DNA of 11,411 nt from Labilibaculum sp. (GCA_016743925.1 JADGFH010000117.1:1-11411); one strand, 5' to 3'; shown: positions 1 through 6,520, numbered from the stretch's first letter. The notes: generated from the letters alone by a model not told the origin. Numbers and translations are program-made.

Positions 1-140
1 ATATCATTACAAACATCACTATCGCTAATAAACTTTTTAGCAAAGCCGTGCAATGGATGGTAGTACGCTTCAAACAATTGCTTGAATACAATTCTATTTT
101 CTTTGCCCAACTGTTGTAATAATAAAGTATTATCCTCCAT
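1..140 (-). CDS. ECF-type RNA polymerase sigma-70 factor, N-terminal fragment cut by window edge
   Basis: A reading frame opens at the ATG at 140-138 and runs 46 codons off the left edge without a stop. It begins MEDNTLLLQQLGKENRIVFK and continues with FEAYYHPLHGFAKKF and SDVCND. This is the typical start of Bacteroidota ECF sigma factors: about 20 residues, then F-x-x-LF-x-x-YY-x-x-L-x-x-FA (start of region 2, which binds core RNA polymerase), leading toward the usual acidic D-I-V-Q-D-V-F segment. The start is well constrained: an in-frame TGA sits at 149-147, so only the ATG at 140 or the TTG just before it can be used. ECF factors of this group are usually followed by a FecR anti-sigma gene and a susC/susD pair, so this gene probably opens a second uptake locus beyond the window. 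Regions 2.2-4 are not visible, so the family call rests on the N-terminus alone. Confidence 0.8.
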   Translation of the reverse strand, partial: MEDNTLLLQQLGKENRIVFKQLFEAYYHPLHGFAKKFISDSDVCND

Positions 141-603
141 CAAGGCTCAAATATAGAAATAGATACTTGAAAAACAAATTTGGAAAATGGCGCTAATTGT
201 TTTTGCTTCGAGCAAATCATTACCATTTATTATTCTTATTTGAATGGACATTAAACTGAGAATAAGCAGTGTTGATACAATAAAGAACTGTCTAATAAAA
301 GCTCAAATACAATGCATATAAAAAAAGCCATCCAACTTATATATATCTATATCCCCCTGTAGAAATGATTTTAAAACCATGTGGAAAAAGGACAAAACCA
401 AAGACTTTATTTTCAATTTCCATCAACCAGATCCGACCAAAGATAATTTAATGAAAGTTTGTTACACACCTTACCAAACAAAATCTACAAAGGGTTCTAC
501 TCTTTTCACCTTCTAACTAAAACGTTAAAGGGAAAAGATATTTAAATCTTTGAAGAATAAAATATCATCCCCTTCAGAATAACAACTAACAATCATTGTT
601 CTT
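141..603. other. Intergenic region of 463 nt upstream of the ECF sigma gene
   Basis: AT-rich spacer between the standalone DUF4369 lipoprotein gene and the sigma factor start. It holds the promoter at 148-178. A second -7-like box, TATCTTTG, lies on the minus strand at 445-438 with a poor upstream TGTG 19 nt away. A 45-codon frame at 379-516 on the plus strand (starting MWKKDKTKDF) has no recognisable family and is not called a gene. At 578-525 on the minus strand a 17-codon frame reads SEGDDILFFKDLNIFSL, vaguely like the segment that opens a redoxin domain; it may be a relic of the missing C-terminus of the gene before it. No convincing terminator hairpin was found. Confidence 0.5.
148..178 (-). 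promoter_or_regulatory. Bacteroidota housekeeping promoter of the ECF sigma gene
   Basis: Read on the minus strand, a TTTG (178-175) is followed after exactly 19 nt by TATATTTG (155-148). This matches the Bacteroidota primary sigma consensus of a -33 TTTG and a -7 TAnnTTTG at full score. The -7 box ends only 7 nt before the sigma factor ATG at 140, so the transcript should start at or within a few bases of the start codon. The sequence match is direct observation; promoter activity is inferred. Confidence 0.75.
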
Positions 604-1293
604 TTAATTTTTCATCTGCCAATTCAAACCTGTATCAGAAAAAGATCTGCTTAAATACTTCAAGCATTCTTTCTTTTGATACGAAGTTAACCTTGCGTAT
701 TCTTGACACATTAAAGCAACAGCTACTGGACTCTGCTTATTCTTTCTCACAGTTTTTAAAATCGACTTTTTACGAAGTCTGTAAGCCGTTTTAACATCTT
801 TTTTTAACTCTGCTAATCGAAGGTTATCTGAGGAAGATAACTTTCGATTAGCAGCAAACTTCAATAAATGAGTAATTTCTAACTCTTTCTCTTTTATAGG
901 ATTAATATACATCTTGTTGAGGTTTATATTCATCCTTTGCAACTCATCACAAAAAAAAGATCCAATGACTTTACATTCAAACTTTGATTCGCATTTTCCT
1001 TTTATTGTGATCGAACCATATTCTCCAAGCCAAATGTCAGATTCAAGACTATCATTTACGTGTAAAGTCAGTTTTACAGGAGGTTTAATATTTTTTAGTT
1101 TGAAATTAAACTCTCCATTTTCACAAGTAATGGAATTTATAATCTTACAGTCCACACCTGACGCACCATCCATCGTTAAAATCAATTGACTATCATTTAA
1201 GCCATCAATTTCACCTTTTATTTTTATGACCTCTTTATCACAGGATGTCATAAAAAACATCAAAACCATTATGATGATATATCCTTTTTTCAT
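604..1293 (-). CDS. Standalone DUF4369-type lipoprotein lacking a redoxin domain
   Basis: A 229-residue protein with a lipoprotein signal peptide (MKKGYIIIMVLMFFMTSC; lipidated Cys18). Residues about 24-100 look like the beta-rich DUF4369 domain (IKGEIDG, then a CENGEFNFKL strand pair). The rest is basic and helical, including a KNKQSPVAVALMCQEYARL stretch matching the P-x-S-x-V-A segment that precedes the thioredoxin part of DUF4369-TlpA proteins. In those proteins an AhpC/TSA-thioredoxin domain of about 140 residues follows; here the frame stops right at that junction and there is no W-C-x-x-C. It is either a natural short relative or a 3'-truncated paralogue of the DUF4369-TlpA gene at 3617-5038. 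The frame is intact with a plausible start after an A-rich leader. The Asp after the lipid Cys is followed by Lys-Glu, so surface exposure is uncertain. Role unknown. No consensus promoter was found in front. Confidence 0.7.
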   Translation of the reverse strand: MKKGYIIIMVLMFFMTSCDKEVIKIKGEIDGLNDSQLILTMDGASGVDCKIINSITCENGEFNFKLKNIKPPVKLTLHVNDSLESDIWLGEYGSITIKGKCESKFECKVIGSFFCDELQRMNINLNKMYINPIKEKELEITHLLKFAANRKLSSSDNLRLAELKKDVKTAYRLRKKSILKTVRKNKQSPVAVALMCQEYARLTSYQKKECLKYLSRSFSDTGLNWQMKN

Positions 1294-1593
1294 TTTTTAA
1301 AAATCTAAATAACAAACAATTCAATAATAAGTGTAATCATTTTGATAACACAGATACTTTCAGGGTAAGAGGAACAGGAGGAATACAATTTCCATAAGTA
1401 TCAACCACAATTACGACTTCAATACGAAGTCATAAGAATATTAAAGACCCAGAAACTCGAGTAAACCATAATCACAGGTCAATAATTAAAGTAGATAACT
1501 GAAATTTCTTCTCCAATATTATAATTCCAAATTATATACAAAGCCTTGGTTTAATAACAAGGCTTTGCTAAATCATTTTCAAAGGTATTTGAC
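1294..1593. other. Intergenic region of 300 nt with a terminator-like hairpin
   Basis: Spacer between the TPR relic and the standalone DUF4369 lipoprotein gene. It contains the 10-bp hairpin at 1539-1567 and a smaller 6-bp inverted repeat (GACTTC/GAAGTC) at 1415-1431. On the minus strand about 30 codons before the gene read openly to a stop (ending PLTLKVSVLSK), but the frame is closed just upstream and matches no family I recognise. No TTTG-N19-TAnnTTTG promoter is visible. Confidence 0.5.
1539..1567 (-). terminator. Hairpin, probable transcription terminator after the TPR relic
   Basis: A perfect 10-bp inverted repeat, CAAAGCCTTG (1539-1548) and CAAGGCTTTG (1558-1567), closes a 9-nt loop. 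It lies 26 nt past the stop of the relic at 1594-1867. The sequence after it on the minus strand (TATATAATTTGG) is AT-rich but not a clean T tract, so it could be a weak terminator or an RNA 3'-end stabiliser. The stem is certain; its function is inferred. Confidence 0.6.
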
Positions 1594-1867
1594 TTATGAA
1601 AATTTAATTTTACATTCCTCTATTCTTTTTATTTCTTGATCTACACTTTCAGTTGGGACTCCATTCTTTATATAAATTGCCTTCATTTCTTTATGTATTA
1701 CAATTGCTTCATCAAAACGAAGATTCCGAACAAGAATATAAGAGTATATTTTTAAATTTTCAATGCTTCTATCTTGTTTAAAAGCTTCTTCCATCCATTT
1801 AACAGCTATTAATCCAGCATCTTTCCCCCATATAAAATTACCAATATTGAACTTAAAATTAATATTT
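1594..1867 (-). pseudogene. C-terminal relic of a thioredoxin/TPR-type secreted protein
   Basis: An open frame of 90 codons runs from just after an in-frame TGA (1870-1868) to a stop at 1596-1594. The first ATG (1794) gives only 66 residues, but homology-like features begin before it: KDAGLIAVKWMEEAFKQD, then IENLKIYSYILVRNLRFDEA and VIHKEMKAIYIKNG. This is the helix-turn-helix pattern of a TPR motif (W-x-x-x-A, L-x-x-x-x-x-x-A), as in the C-terminus of Bacteroidota secreted thioredoxin-family proteins and like the end of the neighbour at 1979-3178. No thioredoxin fold or signal peptide precedes it, and only about 110 nt separate it from the upstream gene, so the N-terminal part is gone. I read it as the tail of a deleted paralogue. 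A short functional gene starting at 1794 is less likely because the TPR would be cut through its first helix. Confidence 0.55.
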
Positions 1868-1978
1868 CAACCTTATTTTGGGGTTTATTTTCTAAATAGT
1901 AGGTTTTGAGTACCCTCTAAAAGAAATCTAAACTTAATCACAACATAAACTTTGCATTGTTATATAAAAATCATACCA

Positions 1979-3178
1979 TTACAAATTATCAATTGCATTT
2001 TTAATATTACTAACTGAAGGACAAATATTATTTCCTCCAGCTTTTTCATTATTTTCAAAAAACAGATTAAAATACTTCAATGCCTTTTCCTTATCTTCAT
2101 CTTTCAAATACAGTTTCGCCAAAAGGAAGTTACCTATAATACCATCATCAATTGCAGTTATATCATGTCCCATCTTTAATGCTCTTTCTAAAGCTATAGA
2201 ACCATTGAATCTTGGATCCCTTACAACAGTATTACCAATATGACGTAACATTGATACATAATTTGGTTTACCTTTAAATTTTTCTATTTCAGCTAACTTT
2301 TCATCAAACCACTTATTAAATTCACCTTTCGACAGATAATATTCACAAATCAAGCTCTTTTCTAAATACTTTTGATTAGAAGATTCTCCATCTTTTTTAC
2401 ATCTCTCTATTTCTTTATTAAGATCAGAAAGACTCTCACATTTGGAAACATATTTATTCAAGTGAATTTTTATCGCATTATCAATAACTTTTTTATATTC
2501 CTCTGCATCAACCTTAGCTAATATACTCTCTTTATTTTTTAATAAATACTGATATTCCTTACTTCCATATTTTAGCTTGGATTCTCTTATTACGTAGAAC
2601 AAATCTTTTGTAAGGAATTTTTCTAAAGAATAGTTTTCAATTAAAGCTTTAGATACCAAAAGTGTATTAAGTTTATCGTATCGTCTGTTTACCGCAGTCA
2701 AATAAATCAATAGGAAATCATACTCTCTGTTACCATTTTTAAATTTATCTCTTAAAACTCCAATTCTTAAGTTAGGATCTAATGCACACTTAGCTCCCGC
2801 AATTAATTTACCCGCAGGTTTAGCACCTACCATCTTGTAAACTTCTTTACCTTCAACATCCAAAAAAAACAAGGTTGGGAAAGCATTAACTTGATACTTT
2901 TGACGAAGCTCTATCCCTTCTCCCTTTTCCATATCAATTTTGAAATTCACAAAATTCTTATTAAAGAAATCTCCAACTTCTTGTTGTGTGAAAATATCTT
3001 TCGACAACCACTTACATGGGGCACACCATGAGGTATAGCAATCCATAAAAAGTAATTTATTTTCTTTTTTAGCTTTTGCCAAAGCTTCATTAAAAGTGCC
3101 ATGCTCAAATTCAATTCCTTGCGAGAAGACATTTCCAATTACTAAAAATGTTATAACTAATAATACTATTTTCTTCAT
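1979..3178 (-). CDS. Secreted thioredoxin-family protein with long helical C-terminal region
   Basis: A 399-residue protein. Residues 1-19 form a signal peptide (MKKIVLLVITFLVIGNVFSQ, cleavage probably near Ser19/Gln20) with no lipobox, so it is expected in the periplasm. Residues about 22-133 form a thioredoxin fold of the DsbD-gamma/Thioredoxin_7 kind: FMDCYTSWCAPCKWL with the redox pair Cys52/Cys55, an extra Cys47, and the cis-proline motif NAFPT at Pro101. Residues about 135-399 are Lys/Glu-rich and helical and end in a TPR-like unit (LAKLYLKDEDKEKALKYF). In this family such tails are presumed to bind partners, but the substrate is unknown. The active site favours disulfide reduction or isomerisation of secreted proteins. 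The gene lies 438 nt after the DUF4369-TlpA gene and beyond a probable terminator, so it is probably not simply the sixth gene of the uptake operon. No consensus promoter was found. Confidence 0.85.
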   Translation of the reverse strand: MKKIVLLVITFLVIGNVFSQGIEFEHGTFNEALAKAKKENKLLFMDCYTSWCAPCKWLSKDIFTQQEVGDFFNKNFVNFKIDMEKGEGIELRQKYQVNAFPTLFFLDVEGKEVYKMVGAKPAGKLIAGAKCALDPNLRIGVLRDKFKNGNREYDFLLIYLTAVNRRYDKLNTLLVSKALIENYSLEKFLTKDLFYVIRESKLKYGSKEYQYLLKNKESILAKVDAEEYKKVIDNAIKIHLNKYVSKCESLSDLNKEIERCKKDGESSNQKYLEKSLICEYYLSKGEFNKWFDEKLAEIEKFKGKPNYVSMLRHIGNTVVRDPRFNGSIALERALKMGHDITAIDDGIIGNFLLAKLYLKDEDKEKALKYFNLFFENNEKAGGNNICPSVSNIKNAIDNL

Positions 3179-3335
3179 CTATTTTATTTTTATAATTCTT
3201 GAAACGTTATATGTGATGATATCATAAATCACCCTTCACTCTCCACTTTATTATGCTAAATCCTAACTAGACGGATTCTTAGTAATAAGTACTCCTTGTG
3301 AATCGATCAATAGAACGACTAGAATATAATGTGTG

Positions 3336-3508
3336 TTATAAAATCACTAATCTTTTAGTATCACAAACCTGTTCCCAAAGCATACTCTCATTATCAATGG
3401 CTTTTAACCTCAAAGATTCATTAGTCTCAACACTTACACCAGGTATTAAGTCCTTTTCGATTTTAAAGCCTCATAAATATTTTTGAAATTACCTCTTAGT
3501 CAAAAATG
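3336..3508 (-). pseudogene. Frame-broken fragment of an unidentified coding sequence
   Basis: On the minus strand a 44-codon frame (3470-3336) reads IEKDLIPGVSVETNESLRLK then AIDNESMLWEQVCDTKRL to a stop. Its amino-acid use, rich in Glu, Asp, Asn, Val and Gly, is far more protein-like than expected of AT-rich spacer. Just upstream, in another frame, LRGNFKNIYEALK leads to the same point, so a single-base shift near 3460-3470 would join them into about 55 residues. Neither part has a start codon in a sensible place. I do not recognise the family. It could be a leftover of a gene deleted between the operon and the thioredoxin gene, or chance. Confidence 0.3.
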
Positions 3509-3521
3509 AAAGTTGGATGGA

Positions 3522-3553
3522 ATTATCCCCAGACAAAACTCTGGGGATAATTT
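3522..3553 (-). terminator. Hairpin terminator at the end of the SusC/SusD operon
   Basis: A perfect 13-bp inverted repeat, AATTATCCCCAGA (3522-3534) and TCTGGGGATAATT (3541-3553), closes a 6-nt loop 63 nt after the stop of the DUF4369-TlpA gene. Its GC-rich core is striking in this AT-rich spacer. The minus strand after the stem reads CCATCCAACTTTCATTTTTG, so the T run comes late. It is most likely the end of the uptake-operon mRNA, by true termination or by protecting the 3' end. Confidence 0.7.
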
Positions 3554-3616
3554 ATTTAATTGCTCCTAAATGATAAATGTTAGTTTTCATCATTATTAAA
3601 TAATAGAGCAACTAAA

Positions 3617-5038
3617 CTACAAATGCTTATTCAACAGTCCTTCAATTTTCTTATCTGAAGGACGAGGTGCATGAATTGTTATAATATTTCCTTTCTTGTC
3701 GAAAAGCATAAAGCGAGGAATACCTTTTATACCATAGGCTTTTACCACCGATGAATCGAAAGCCTTATCTGCAATTAATTGCACACCTTCCAAACCTTTT
3801 TCTTTAACAAAATCTCCCCATTTTTTGCGATCCTTTTGCTCATCAAGCGAAATACTTAAGAAAGTGATTGATTTTCCATGATACCTCTTCTCCAAATCTT
3901 TCAAAGCTGGAATCTGAGCTCTACAAGGACCACACCAAGTTGCCCAAATATCAACATAAACAAGATTACCTTTATAATCTGAAAGTTTATGCTCTTTTCC
4001 ATGGATATCCTTACCTGCAAAATCAAAAGCAGGTTGCCCCTCTGAGAATTTACGAATCGTAATTTCAAACGCTTCCATCTTATTTCTCAAGTATTCTGTT
4101 TTTAAGTATGGGCTAACCTTTTCCTTAAATTCAATATACGCTCGATCGTAAGATTTGAATCGCTTCATAACATATAATGCAAAATACCCTTTTAGCAAAT
4201 CATTTTGAAAAGCTCCGAATTCAATTTCCCTTTTCGCATTGGATATGGAATTATCAATCTTTGTATTCTCAGCTTTATGCATTGCGTATATTCGACCAAA
4301 AGAAAATCCATTTGCTAGTTCAAGTAATCGTTCTGATTTAGGATCTCCATTTCTCAATAGATCGTCATAAAATTCTGGGTAATCTTCCTTTTTAGGAAAT
4401 ACAGTTCTTGGAGTATAAAGCATAAACAAAGCCGCAGACTTCATATCCGTATCAACCATTAATTTAAGTAATTCATCAAAATTATCATCATCTGTGTTTA
4501 CCTGTTTTTTAAACACTTCAGCATTCTTTACATAAGCAGGCAATAATGGAAAGAAATCGACATAACTTGACAAATCATACATAAAGCCATGTGAATAGGT
4601 GAAAACCGTATCAATAATAGTATTCCATTCCGAAAGGACTTCATTTTTCTTACTATTTGAATTTAATAGTTTATAAGAACCTTCATGAAGTTCTATTTCT
4701 AACTCGGTTCCTTTCTCCAAATAAAAACGCTTTAAGTCGTGATCTTTATTCACAGTTCTTTGGTTAGATTTCCATACGATATTAAGCACATACAAACAAG
4801 GTTTATCAATTGCATAAGCAAAACCAAAATCTCCATTTTCACCTGCCAAAGTTGTAGCAACTTTTGTTGTGCTGCCATGTTCCACTTTACACAAATGAAT
4901 TTCTTTCCCTCTCAAGTTCCCTTTAAATGTCCCTTTTATTTGAGCTAGTGTCTCAATAGTTTTTGTTGGAGTTTGCGTACATGATACTAGTGCCAAACTA
5001 AAAATTAGAACTGGTGCAATAAATTTTAAAATATTCAT
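3617..5038 (-). CDS. DUF4369-TlpA family thiol-disulfide lipoprotein
   Basis: A 473-residue lipoprotein (MNILKFIAPVLIFSLALVSC, lipidated Cys20). The residues after the Cys (TQTPTK) are not acidic, so it probably stays on the periplasmic side. Residues about 32-120 form the beta-rich DUF4369 domain (AQIKGTFKGNLRGKEIHL). Residues about 125-325 are mostly helical. Residues about 330-473 form a TlpA/ResA-like redoxin domain: GQPAFDFAGKDIHGKEHKL, the active site YVDIWATWCGPCRAQIP with Cys369 and Cys372, and the cis-proline motif GIPR (Pro441). Relatives reduce disulfides outside the cytoplasm with electrons from a membrane donor. The gene is 10 nt after the PKD-like gene, so it is co-transcribed with it, and it is followed by a terminator hairpin. 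Association with SusC/SusD suggests either maintenance of Cys-containing surface proteins or processing of an imported thiol-bearing ligand; neither is proven. Confidence 0.9.
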   Translation of the reverse strand: MNILKFIAPVLIFSLALVSCTQTPTKTIETLAQIKGTFKGNLRGKEIHLCKVEHGSTTKVATTLAGENGDFGFAYAIDKPCLYVLNIVWKSNQRTVNKDHDLKRFYLEKGTELEIELHEGSYKLLNSNSKKNEVLSEWNTIIDTVFTYSHGFMYDLSSYVDFFPLLPAYVKNAEVFKKQVNTDDDNFDELLKLMVDTDMKSAALFMLYTPRTVFPKKEDYPEFYDDLLRNGDPKSERLLELANGFSFGRIYAMHKAENTKIDNSISNAKREIEFGAFQNDLLKGYFALYVMKRFKSYDRAYIEFKEKVSPYLKTEYLRNKMEAFEITIRKFSEGQPAFDFAGKDIHGKEHKLSDYKGNLVYVDIWATWCGPCRAQIPALKDLEKRYHGKSITFLSISLDEQKDRKKWGDFVKEKGLEGVQLIADKAFDSSVVKAYGIKGIPRFMLFDKKGNIITIHAPRPSDKKIEGLLNKHL

Positions 5039-5048
5039 GAGTTTTTAA

Positions 5049-6476
5049 TTAAAGTTCTTTATACATAAAATCTATAATCTTCCCAGCAATATTTTCATGA
5101 CTTTTACTTAGAGATACTGATCCATTTAGTTCTACTGTCATAATATGAAGACTTCCTACTTTACCAGTTCCAACAGTACTTGTACCAATATACATCTTAA
5201 GGTCATCCTCTTTACTATCCAACTCAAAATGATCAATTATAACTCCTGAGTCAAAACTATATACCAATTTGGTAACACCATTTTTAGCATCTATGCAATA
5301 CAATTTATTATCAACAGAATAAAAATATTGTGGTGATAATGTAGACAGATCGAAACAAGTTGCTTTATCAATATCAATAGCAGATGTCAGTTCAAATCGT
5401 ACATCTGGTATGAATTGCTTATTATAACCACCAGTATAAGTAGAAATTAAAGAATGATAGGTATCCGTTTCATCGTCATAGAACAGGCCATATGCATGGC
5501 CTTTATAACCATCTCCACCAGAAAGCATCTGCATACCGATATGGGCTGGATTAAACAAGGCATCTGATATATTAGCCACGTCAAATACCCCCCCCCAAGA
5601 ATACTTTTTAAATCCTTCTGATTTATTATCATAAATTACTAGACCAAAAGCACCTACATCAAAAGATACTGGAAATACACTCAGCTCTCCACCAGTAGGA
5701 GATCCAAATTTTAAAGGAGGTAGCATCATAAGAGATCTATCATAAAAGCTATTTTTAGTTATCATGTAATCAGTATACTCCCCAGGGAAGAATACAACTG
5801 GTTTGGGAAATTTCTCTGGAACCCAATAAAGATCAGATATGGTCCGTATTTTATTAAAACTAATATGAGAGGTCATACAACCTCCATCTTTATCATCACA
5901 AAGTATCAAGACTCCCTTATAATATCTATTATTCATATTTCCAAGCCCTACTGGGTTCTCTCCTGCATATTTATTATTGATTGCATAAAAAACATCTTGA
6001 TACATAGTACCACCTGCAGTCAACATCGCAACATTCGCTTTCTTATCAATTTCACTTAAAATAACCCAACCATCAGACATCACACTAGTGACTTTAATCT
6101 TAAACCTAACGTCATAATAAATGCCAGTTTCTTTATCAGTTACCTTATATACGGCATCGTAAATAGCTGGTAAATAGTTAATAACTTTATCCAAATTACG
6201 CTCATTAGACAAGGTATCTGCAACGTACAGTCTTGACTTTGGATACATAAACCATAAATACTCCAGATTGCTTTCATTATTACTCAACTTAAATGAAAGC
6301 TTTGGCGTAATTTTAAGTGTAGAGAATTGCTTTATATTATAGTCACCTTCAACTTCAAGGATCTTTACATCATTCAAATCTATATAGTCATAACTGTCTT
6401 CATCTTCGGAACATGATTGTAAGAAAACCGCACCAAATAAAGCAGCAATCAATATAATTATATTATATTTTTTCAT
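5049..6476 (-). CDS. PKD-like family surface lipoprotein
   Basis: A 475-residue lipoprotein with signal peptide and lipobox LQSC (Cys22). The next residues, SEDED, form a strong acidic export signal of the kind that sends Bacteroidota lipoproteins to the cell surface. The SYDYIDLNDVKI segment at about 28-39 is the hallmark opening of the PKD-like family found beside SusC/SusD. An Ig/PKD-like beta-sandwich follows (about 40-130, with LEYLWFMYP), then a conserved GWVILSE (136-142) and a beta-rich C-terminal region with propeller-like strands (YFYSVDNKLYCIDAKNG). No catalytic motif is seen; a ligand-binding role accessory to SusC/SusD is inferred. A run of nine G (5596-5588) encodes Trp294-Gly-Gly-Val. 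Gain of one G creates a stop within about two codons of the tract; loss of one shifts into a frame ending at 5447. The gene starts 96 nt after the DUF4843 gene, behind a hairpin, with a very A-rich leader. Confidence 0.88.
   Translation of the reverse strand: MKKYNIIILIAALFGAVFLQSCSEDEDSYDYIDLNDVKILEVEGDYNIKQFSTLKITPKLSFKLSNNESNLEYLWFMYPKSRLYVADTLSNERNLDKVINYLPAIYDAVYKVTDKETGIYYDVRFKIKVTSVMSDGWVILSEIDKKANVAMLTAGGTMYQDVFYAINNKYAGENPVGLGNMNNRYYKGVLILCDDKDGGCMTSHISFNKIRTISDLYWVPEKFPKPVVFFPGEYTDYMITKNSFYDRSLMMLPPLKFGSPTGGELSVFPVSFDVGAFGLVIYDNKSEGFKKYSWGGVFDVANISDALFNPAHIGMQMLSGGDGYKGHAYGLFYDDETDTYHSLISTYTGGYNKQFIPDVRFELTSAIDIDKATCFDLSTLSPQYFYSVDNKLYCIDAKNGVTKLVYSFDSGVIIDHFELDSKEDDLKMYIGTSTVGTGKVGSLHIMTVELNGSVSLSKSHENIAGKIIDFMYKEL
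5588..5596 (-). repeat. G9 homopolymer tract inside the PKD-like lipoprotein gene
   Basis: Nine consecutive C on the plus strand (G on the coding strand) inside codons 294-297, in an otherwise AT-rich gene. Tracts of this kind change length by slipped-strand mispairing. With nine G the frame is open to the natural stop; with eight or ten it is truncated before residue about 345. The tract is seen directly; phase variation is inferred. Confidence 0.9.
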
Positions 6477-6499
6477 TTTTTTTATTTTTTTAGTAAATC

Positions 6500-6507
6500 C
6501 AAATTTA
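6500..6507 (-). promoter_or_regulatory. Possible internal -7 box (TAAATTTG) before the PKD-like gene
   Basis: The minus strand reads TAAATTTG here, a full match to the TAnnTTTG element, 23 nt before the ATG at 6476. The upstream TTTG expected after 19 nt is missing (AAGG instead); a TTTG lies only 9 nt away. It sits just past a terminator-like hairpin, a sensible place for a secondary promoter, but half the consensus is absent. Confidence 0.3.
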
Positions 6508-6520
6508 TGGGGAAAACAAA

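Larger units (their letters stand above)
3179..3616. other. Intergenic region of 438 nt with terminator and coding scrap
   Basis: Spacer between the DUF4369-TlpA gene and the thioredoxin-family gene. It carries the operon-end hairpin at 3522-3553 and the frame-broken fragment at 3336-3508. Near the downstream gene there is a small palindrome (ATGATATCAT, within 3213-3226). No CAAAnnTA on the plus strand, which would mark a minus-strand -7 box, was found here, so how the thioredoxin gene is transcribed is unclear. Confidence 0.5.

Noticed and set aside
438..468. Second promoter-like pair (TGTG, 19 nt, TATCTTTG) on the minus strand upstream of the ECF sigma gene.
   Set aside because: The -33 element matches only 3 of 4 bases and nothing downstream requires it, given the ideal promoter at 148-178.
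379..516. Plus-strand 45-codon frame starting MWKKDKTKDF in the spacer before the ECF sigma gene.
   Set aside because: No recognisable family, no promoter or partner gene, and the only plus-strand candidate in the window. Composition is not distinctive enough to call a gene.
914..1189. Plus-strand 91-codon frame opposite the standalone DUF4369 gene.
   Set aside because: It lies wholly antisense to a well-supported lipoprotein gene, is rich in Ser/Phe/Ile as expected of a shadow frame, and has no motif.
1320..1431. Minus-strand open stretch ending VPLTLKVSVLSK before the standalone DUF4369 gene, as a possible domain relic.
   Set aside because: About 30 codons, closed by a TGA just upstream, with no family signature; chance cannot be excluded.
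3298..3486. Plus-strand 62-codon frame in the spacer before the thioredoxin gene.
   Set aside because: The opposite strand reads as more protein-like sequence over the same stretch, and this frame has no family features or upstream signal.
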